The notes under the pieces are model-generated. The model was not told the DNA's origin. It made no database searches and was given only the letters and a program-made list of their open reading frames with translations. From Paraspadella gotoi (lineage: Eukaryota > Chaetognatha), in NCBI GenBank assembly GCA_051294375.1, contig CM119266.1, positions 20,161,657-20,225,656 on the forward strand: DNA of 64,000 nt. The letters are read 5' to 3'. Below are positions 63,601 through 64,000 of this stretch, one piece after another. The position numbers and the translations under genes are program-made. Within the stretch, counting starts at the first letter, position 1, and the number at the start of each line of letters is the position of its first letter.

Positions 63601-63811
63601 AGTAAATGAAGAGTTCCGTCCGCAACTCGAACCCCTTATTAACCCTCGTTCTCGGCTTTAATAGTCAACCTCTTCAAGACGCGGCTTCAGTTCATGCCGC
63701 CCTGAGCGAGATGGGTGTCGGTGGGTCCGCCCTTGCCGCCGCCCTTGCCCTAAGTCCAACGACCCCCCGCTCCCCCCCGCCCCCCATTGACGACCTCGAG
63801 CTGGGTCCGAG
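15033..63811 (+). CDS. KMT2C/D: KMT2C/KMT2D (MLL3/4)-type histone H3K4 methyltransferase, 5' part, continues past the window
   Basis: I chained 59 exons in unbroken phase from ATG 15033 to donor 63811 (about 5,370 codons, no stop). Exons 1-30: 15033-15244, 15466-15679, 15764-15827, 15914-16192, 16517-16738, 16803-16932, 17081-17236, 17495-17663, 17733-17909, 18314-18631, 18719-18893, 19081-19343, 19518-19730, 19802-19914, 25904-26198, 26293-26560, 26631-26828, 27648-27946, 28030-28644, 28713-28845, 29034-29182, 29292-29450, 29750-30071, 30176-30351, 31044-31220, 31304-31511, 31746-31898, 32983-33191, 33276-33903, 33982-34275. Later exons are listed under the segment entries. Domain order (AT-hook, PHD cluster, PHD cluster, HMG box, coiled coil) is that of KMT2C/D, the enhancer H3K4 monomethylase of COMPASS-like complexes. 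FYRN/FYRC/SET are not reached. In Drosophila this N-terminal half is a separate gene (Lpt) from the SET half (trr), so either state is possible here. The exon 19 end (28644 or 28656) is uncertain. Confidence 0.93.
16030..18631 (+). other. KMT2C/D first PHD cluster (extended PHD plus further PHD fingers)
   Basis: Exons 4-7 encode an extended PHD: CAFCNLGERSLLGQG (16042 on), then HHCCAAWSD, CSYCNRYGASVQC and YHYPCAAAAGC, ending in LLCTEHARD. Exons 8-9 encode PHD fingers ALCVVCERVG..CGLHYHGGC and CQTCRNPGDDNKMLVCDTC..YHTFCL. Exon 10 adds CRVCTDCG..CCPLCGKAY..CAYCKKCVHSEC..CCPIC. Cys/His spacing is that of PHD zinc ligands, and the segment is collinear with the N-terminal cluster of human KMT2C/D. 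PHD fingers of this family read histone tails. Confidence 0.9.
18719..19914 (+). other. KMT2C/D exons 11-14: acidic and low-complexity linker
   Basis: Exon 11 is strongly acidic (NEDLEEVEEMMDDLDDIDYE), exon 12 is Ser/Thr-rich, exon 13 has basic GRKRGGGG followed by an Ala run encoded by GCC/GCA repeats (about 19660-19688), and exon 14 is short. No domain is recognised. Exon 14 ends in phase 2 and joins exon 15 across a 5,989-bp intron that holds the Roco gene. Confidence 0.7.
20190..20690 (+). repeat. SINE-like repeat family A, copy 1 (composite)
   Basis: Contains ATATTCACCCCGCCTTACC, TGGCTCATCGGGGTAACAC, a block around CCACTGAGGGATCAAAGCCC, then a second rearranged module with CAATGGCTCAAGGAGGGAAC and TATCCACAGTCTTAACTAC. 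The modules match 30670-30935 and, in reverse complement, 51885-52130. It looks like two partial insertions or an internal duplication. It lies between exon 14 and the Roco gene. Confidence 0.6.
20781..25756 (-). CDS. LRR-Roc-COR (Roco) protein with degenerate GTPase motifs, nested in a KMT2C/D intron
   Basis: Seven minus-strand exons chain in phase to 997 residues: 25756-25637, 25519-25380, 23967-23800, 23725-23517, 23448-23299, 23090-21136, 21032-20781. A basic N-terminus (MPPKNPKTNALGPGGKK) and an acidic helix precede leucine-rich repeats (about 110-390; LNLTTIDPRIGNMTLLHTCD, LKINNNRLSSVPAVFGQLPS, IDISYNRLL, LTDVNFSYNGL). A Roc-like domain follows (about 425-590), then a COR-like region to the end (FSPPGIWARSVIKTLTFVNI). 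The P-loop reads GGADSGMT, so the Lys of GxxxxGK[ST] is Met. The switch-II DxxG equivalent reads WQFSG, and no N/TKxD is visible. It is therefore probably a non-catalytic scaffold, closest in plan to MFHAS1-like Rocos; no kinase domain is present. The 23800 junction uses a GC donor. It lies wholly within KMT2 intron 14. Confidence 0.85.
23965..24250 (+). repeat. Dispersed A/T-rich repeat family B, copy 2
   Basis: Shares TTACTTGTTTCACTATTTTC with 42250 and GTGTTGTCTTCTGGAAATAG plus CATCTATACAACACAAGG with 14390 and 38830. It lies in intron 2 of the Roco gene and its left edge abuts the exon 3 acceptor at 23968. Confidence 0.7.
24640..24990 (-). repeat. Relative of the interior of the 49666-50685 element, inverted
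   Basis: Read in reverse complement this matches the element interior over some 300 bp, with landmarks GATCAGATTCAGGAAGCTT, CACAAAGTATAATTCTTTTT, CATCATCATCTTTCG and TTATGCTCTATCAGAATC. Terminal repeats were not found here. The remaining Roco intron 2 (to 25379) is A/T-rich with nothing else recognised. Confidence 0.55.
27013..27145 (-). pseudogene. Tc1/mariner transposase C-terminal remnant
   Basis: On the minus strand one frame reads LKRIVLKMWKNISLLYF, KSLYESMPR, stop, MQTIIDAKGEYTKY, stop. This is the signature C-terminal end of Tc1-type transposases (W..I....L..SMPRR...I.AKG..TKY) with one nonsense change (TGG/CGG to TGA). No DDE core is recognisable upstream. It lies in KMT2 intron 17. 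Confidence 0.75.
27480..27595 (-). repeat. Short SINE-like fragment
   Basis: The minus strand carries GGGCTCGAATC, a B-box-like motif, next to CCGGTGGATTAACCGGCCC. It lies just before the exon 18 acceptor of KMT2. It is too short to assign to a family. Confidence 0.35.
28030..28845 (+). other. KMT2C/D exons 19-20: basic RG/AT-hook segment with conserved EEAYPSYLQ motif
   Basis: Begins with KKGRRGTRAG, has Gly/Met repeats, an acidic stretch, then RGNRGRGGFLTGRGRPPIG (AT-hook-like GRGRPP) and KKAWRRKKAKGLIEEAYPSY followed by LQDAFFG. The last part is a recognisable conserved element of KMT2C/D after the second PHD cluster. The G+C here is unusually high for the window. Confidence 0.8.
30670..30935 (+). 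repeat. SINE-like repeat family A, copy 2
   Basis: GACGGTATATTCACACCGCC, ATTGGCTCAGAGTGGGAACTC, ATCCACAGTCCTAAG and GGCAACCCGGCTG are all found in reverse complement at 51885-52130. It lies in the KMT2 intron 30352-31043. Confidence 0.7.
32330..32840 (+). repeat. Two SINE-like, tRNA-related segments
   Basis: About 32330-32620 contains GGTGTGGGTTTGAATCTGAC and 32715-32840 contains CCTGGGTTCAATCCCTTGATC. Both hold a good polymerase III B box with tRNA-like sequence 5' of it. They are in tandem in the 1,084-bp intron before the HMG-box exon. Intergenic-type G+C contrasts with the A/T-rich flanks. Confidence 0.5.
32983..33191 (+). other. KMT2C/D HMG box (exon 28)
   Basis: One exon encodes the KMT2C/D-specific HMG box: PVLYANMVHPEFKEKYPDW, then TERAKQIMKIWRRIPTEDRA and PFLAKARENRAQRRMDKSQK. 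Aromatic and basic positions match the family HMG box, which contacts DNA or acetylated H4 in mammalian KMT2D. Confidence 0.9.
34905..35665. repeat. Minisatellite plus CT-rich composite element, copy 2 (inverted)
   Basis: Reverse-complement counterpart of 13429-14060. CTCTGCAGCGGCTG and AAAAACGAGTTCG occur near 35270-35300, a pyrimidine tract at 35205-35250 and 35305-35325, and ACACGCATTTGTTTTATTTA near 35325. Units of TTGGTTATCATCGCATCAAT and variants continue to about 35520, followed by ATCAATCAAT(T)ATTATTA units to 35665. A shorter fragment with CAGCTCTGCAGCGGCTG lies at 34920-34965. Confidence 0.7.
37784..39927. other. Large KMT2C/D intron with repeats, no gene
   Basis: This 2,144-bp intron is A/T-rich. 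It holds a copy of dispersed family B (38690-38990), T-runs at 39125-39195 and 39705-39755, and scattered simple repeats. No minus-strand exon series like those in the two gene-bearing introns is visible. Confidence 0.6.
38690..38990 (+). repeat. Dispersed A/T-rich repeat family B, copy 3
   Basis: Includes TTGTTTCACTAACTTTATTT, ATTTTTGTGTTAAATATTTA, GTGTTGTCTTCTGGAAATAG, TCTATACAACACAAGGTAAG and CATTCCTGTTGGAAAATCAT, collinear with 14240-14500 and 23965-24250. Confidence 0.75.
40890..41180. repeat. Dispersed repeat with telomere-motif-like core, copy 2
   Basis: Three near-perfect 12-bp units of AAGGATTAGGTT (about 40991-41028) decay into related units. The left flank GCCATATTTTC..CCCCATTT and right flank AATATTAAAATAAA..GAACAGAAATGGGATGC match 3650-3900. 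Confidence 0.65.
41385..41560 (-). repeat. SINE-like repeat family C, copy 1
   Basis: Contains GACCTGCAGTGACCACCCCAT, GGCGTGTTTATGCCGG, ACTCACGGTTGGTGAACGAG and AGGACGAGCTGAGTTTAACC. It is the reverse complement of 54890-55150. Confidence 0.7.
42235..42500 (+). repeat. Dispersed A/T-rich repeat family B, partial copy 4
   Basis: GAAAATTTGCAAATTACTTG through TTTAGTATTTAATC is nearly identical to 23975-24060. The right half, with the CTTCTGGAAATAG marker, has diverged or been replaced (TAGTGTTGCCCTTAATAGTG). Confidence 0.6.
43651..46158 (+). other. KMT2C/D giant exon 43 with Gln runs and coiled coil
   Basis: A single 2,508-bp exon (836 codons), phase 1 at both ends. It carries an acidic N-terminal part, Gln-rich stretches (CAG/CAA run near 44792-44816) and Gly/Met/Pro repeats. 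A charged helix follows at about 45358-45660: AEYEQWLLQHENLLTMQVKY, LEAQITKQRKTKKALNARQR, KLRQHQMTIQEYRMKQG. This helix matches the conserved KMT2C/D coiled coil in the C-terminal half of the mammalian proteins. Confidence 0.93.
47171..47180. other. Assembly gap (10 N)
   Basis: Ten N characters in a KMT2 intron. The length is probably nominal rather than measured. Confidence 1.
47285..47370 (-). repeat. Decayed fragment of the 11897-12129 SINE family
   Basis: CAGTCTCTGAGCTTCGGAT, GCGTGTTAATCGCCTCGTCCC and TTAATTGCAAGACGCC match the corresponding order at 11950-12035 with substitutions and deletions. Confidence 0.5.
48549..48693. repeat. Tandem duplication of a 72-bp CT-rich unit
   Basis: Two copies start at 48549 (GTCTGCAGCTGGCTCTGCAGG) and 48621 (GTCTGTAGCTGGCTCTGCAGG). 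Each ends in CTGCTGCTTCTGCTGCTGCC. The intron 47904-49205 around it is T-rich with no gene. Confidence 0.85.
49666..50685. mobile_element. 1,020-bp inverted-repeat element with TA target duplication (non-autonomous, Tc1/mariner-like)
   Basis: Left end GTCCTGTGCAAAAAAAAGAT and right end, reverse-complemented, GTCTTGTGCAAAAAAAAGAA form imperfect inverted repeats of about 25 bp. Both are flanked by TA (49664-49665, 50686-50687). The interior is A/T-rich with no ORF, so it would need a transposase in trans. Part of the interior recurs inverted at 24640-24990. It lies in the KMT2 intron 49327-50764. Confidence 0.75.
51885..52130 (-). repeat. SINE-like repeat family A, copy 3 (inverted)
   Basis: CAGCCGGGTTGCCTGTGATG, GACTGTGGATGGAACAC, CTGAGCCAATGGATTTGGC and AGGCGGTGTGAATATACCGCC are the reverse complement of 30670-30935. 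Confidence 0.75.
52975..53200 (-). repeat. tRNA-headed SINE, family A relative
   Basis: Read on the minus strand it begins with a tRNA-like head: GTCTCAATGGCTGAGCAGG (A-box-like) followed about 40 bp on by CCCGGGTTCAATCCCTGGG (B-box-like). It is followed by a body sharing GTCACTG and GCATTCCTCCCGTTGCCAT with other copies. It is not scored as a functional tRNA because the stems do not close properly. Confidence 0.65.
53690..54130. repeat. Cryptic GGTTAT/GTTGTT-rich simple sequence
   Basis: Irregular TGGTTATTATGG and GTTGTTGTGG words dominate the first part of the large 53631-60170 KMT2 intron. The complementary ACCACAA words fill about 49430-49530. No gene is present. Confidence 0.5.
54890..55150 (+). 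repeat. SINE-like repeat family C, copy 2
   Basis: TTGGCTTGGACAGCTAAGTA (A-box-like) then GTTCCGGGTTAAATCCCCTC (B-box-like) give a tRNA-like head. The body contains GACATGGGGTGGTCACTGCA. It is inverted relative to 41385-41560. It ends about 80 bp before the last exon of the Kelch gene. Confidence 0.7.
55234..58694 (-). CDS. BTB-BACK-Kelch (KLHL-type) protein, nested in a KMT2C/D intron
   Basis: Twelve minus-strand exons chain in phase to 744 residues: 58694-58403, 58323-58118, 58057-57848, 57789-57587, 57461-57267, 56802-56618, 56557-56471, 56411-56234, 56154-55983, 55903-55767, 55701-55506, 55407-55234. The BTB domain starts near residue 167 (LLFTDVVVNVGQSQFECHRL, ACSSYFRNLL) and continues at VLTYMYTGEVSAGNP. 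BACK follows (ILQLAKDHSSEVLYEKSEKF, ESAMRWIKHRPSER). Kelch repeats show the GG pair and W (YHYAATVFENNVYISGGEL, CHALSVGGGNIFALGGRA, SMAYASYKEKIYLFGGRD, GHLVICGGL). KLHL proteins are substrate adaptors of CUL3 ubiquitin ligases. Unusual: a Ser-rich 166-residue N-terminal extension, and about 20 Lys-rich extra residues inside BTB (about 57860-57945). The start is uncertain; a possible upstream coding exon is at 59527-59578. Confidence 0.9.
59527..59578 (-). other. Candidate alternative first coding exon of the Kelch gene
   Basis: ATG followed by AMNSSKYDHIYHSWNG and a strong donor (GGAG|GTAAGC) on the minus strand, with phase 1, about 830 bp upstream of the annotated Kelch start. No clean joining acceptor was found. 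Another basic minus-strand ORF (58965-59243) is equally unplaced. Confidence 0.3.
60171..63811 (+). other. KMT2C/D exons 52-59 (last in window)
   Basis: Exons: 60171-60272, 60500-60596, 60674-60820, 61711-61980, 62131-62889, 62985-63121, 63202-63341, 63665-63811. Exon 52 is acidic then TPEQRKQLELIDSMPLTREL. Exons 53-54 hold a charged helix (FEQRRQEFELRRKELGVAV). Exon 55 opens with GKKKATGGLTKKKKKERELQ, a basic, likely nuclear-targeting stretch. Exon 56 is dominated by GPMGP/MMG collagen-like repeats, then KRKRKNGPK and a Pro run (near 62665-62700). Exon 57 encodes ESLLTGVFGAAKPESRPDYY. The last donor is at 63811/63812 in phase 2, so coding continues beyond the window. Confidence 0.85.
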
Positions 63812-63860
63812 GTGAGACCACTCAGCTCTTTACAGCTTACTGCTCCTCCCCAAAGCGCAC

Positions 63861-63865
63861 GCTCC

Positions 63866-63957
<92 letters not shown>

Positions 63958-63983
63958 AGCTCTCTCTCTCTCTCTCTTTCACG
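63861..63983. repeat. (CT)n microsatellite
   Basis: About 120 bp of nearly pure CT dinucleotides begins about 50 bp after the last KMT2 donor seen. On the + strand it would form a very strong polypyrimidine tract. Confidence 0.97.
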
Positions 63984-64000
63984 CTGAAGTGGCGCTTTTT

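Overview
This is an invertebrate metazoan nuclear genomic window. The evidence is intron-dense split genes with GT..AG junctions, coding exons richer in G+C than the very A/T-rich introns, AATAAA signals, dispersed SINE-like repeats with polymerase III-type boxes, a Tc1/mariner transposase remnant, long microsatellites, and animal-specific families (KMT2C/D, VARP, Roco, BTB-Kelch, papain-type cathepsins). I cannot name the species. A 10-base N run at 47171-47180 marks a draft assembly gap.

Layout: (1) 1-5.9 kb, a protease block: a cathepsin B-like gene on + whose 5' end lies before the window, a small minus-strand ORF that looks cystatin-like, and a complete 332-residue cathepsin L on +. (2) 7.25-12.76 kb, minus: an 11-exon gene for a 585-residue VARP (ANKRD27)-like protein with a VPS9 domain but no ankyrin repeats. 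Its fifth intron holds a two-exon + gene of 203 codons that I do not recognise. (3) 12.8-15.0 kb, a divergent intergenic region with tandem repeats and a palindromic CRE site just upstream of the next gene. (4) 15.03 kb to the right edge, +: one giant KMT2C/KMT2D (MLL3/4) homologue. I could chain 59 exons in one continuous reading phase, about 5,370 codons, with no stop. They encode an AT-hook, two PHD-finger clusters, a basic RG/AT-hook segment, an HMG box, long Gly/Pro/Met/Gln-rich tracts, a coiled coil and Lys-rich segments. The SET domain is not reached.

Two complete minus-strand genes lie inside introns of the KMT2 gene: a 997-residue LRR-Roc-COR (Roco) protein whose GTPase motifs are degenerate (20781-25756), and a BTB-BACK-Kelch protein (55234-58694). 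With the gene inside the VARP intron, the window has three nested, oppositely oriented host/guest pairs.

The introns and spacers also carry several dispersed repeat families (tRNA-like SINEs, an AT-rich family, a telomere-motif-like family, a minisatellite-bearing composite element in inverted copies) and an intact-looking 1,020-bp element with inverted ends and a TA target duplication. Exon boundaries were read by eye from splice motifs, phase continuity and remembered family similarity. No alignment or transcript was available.
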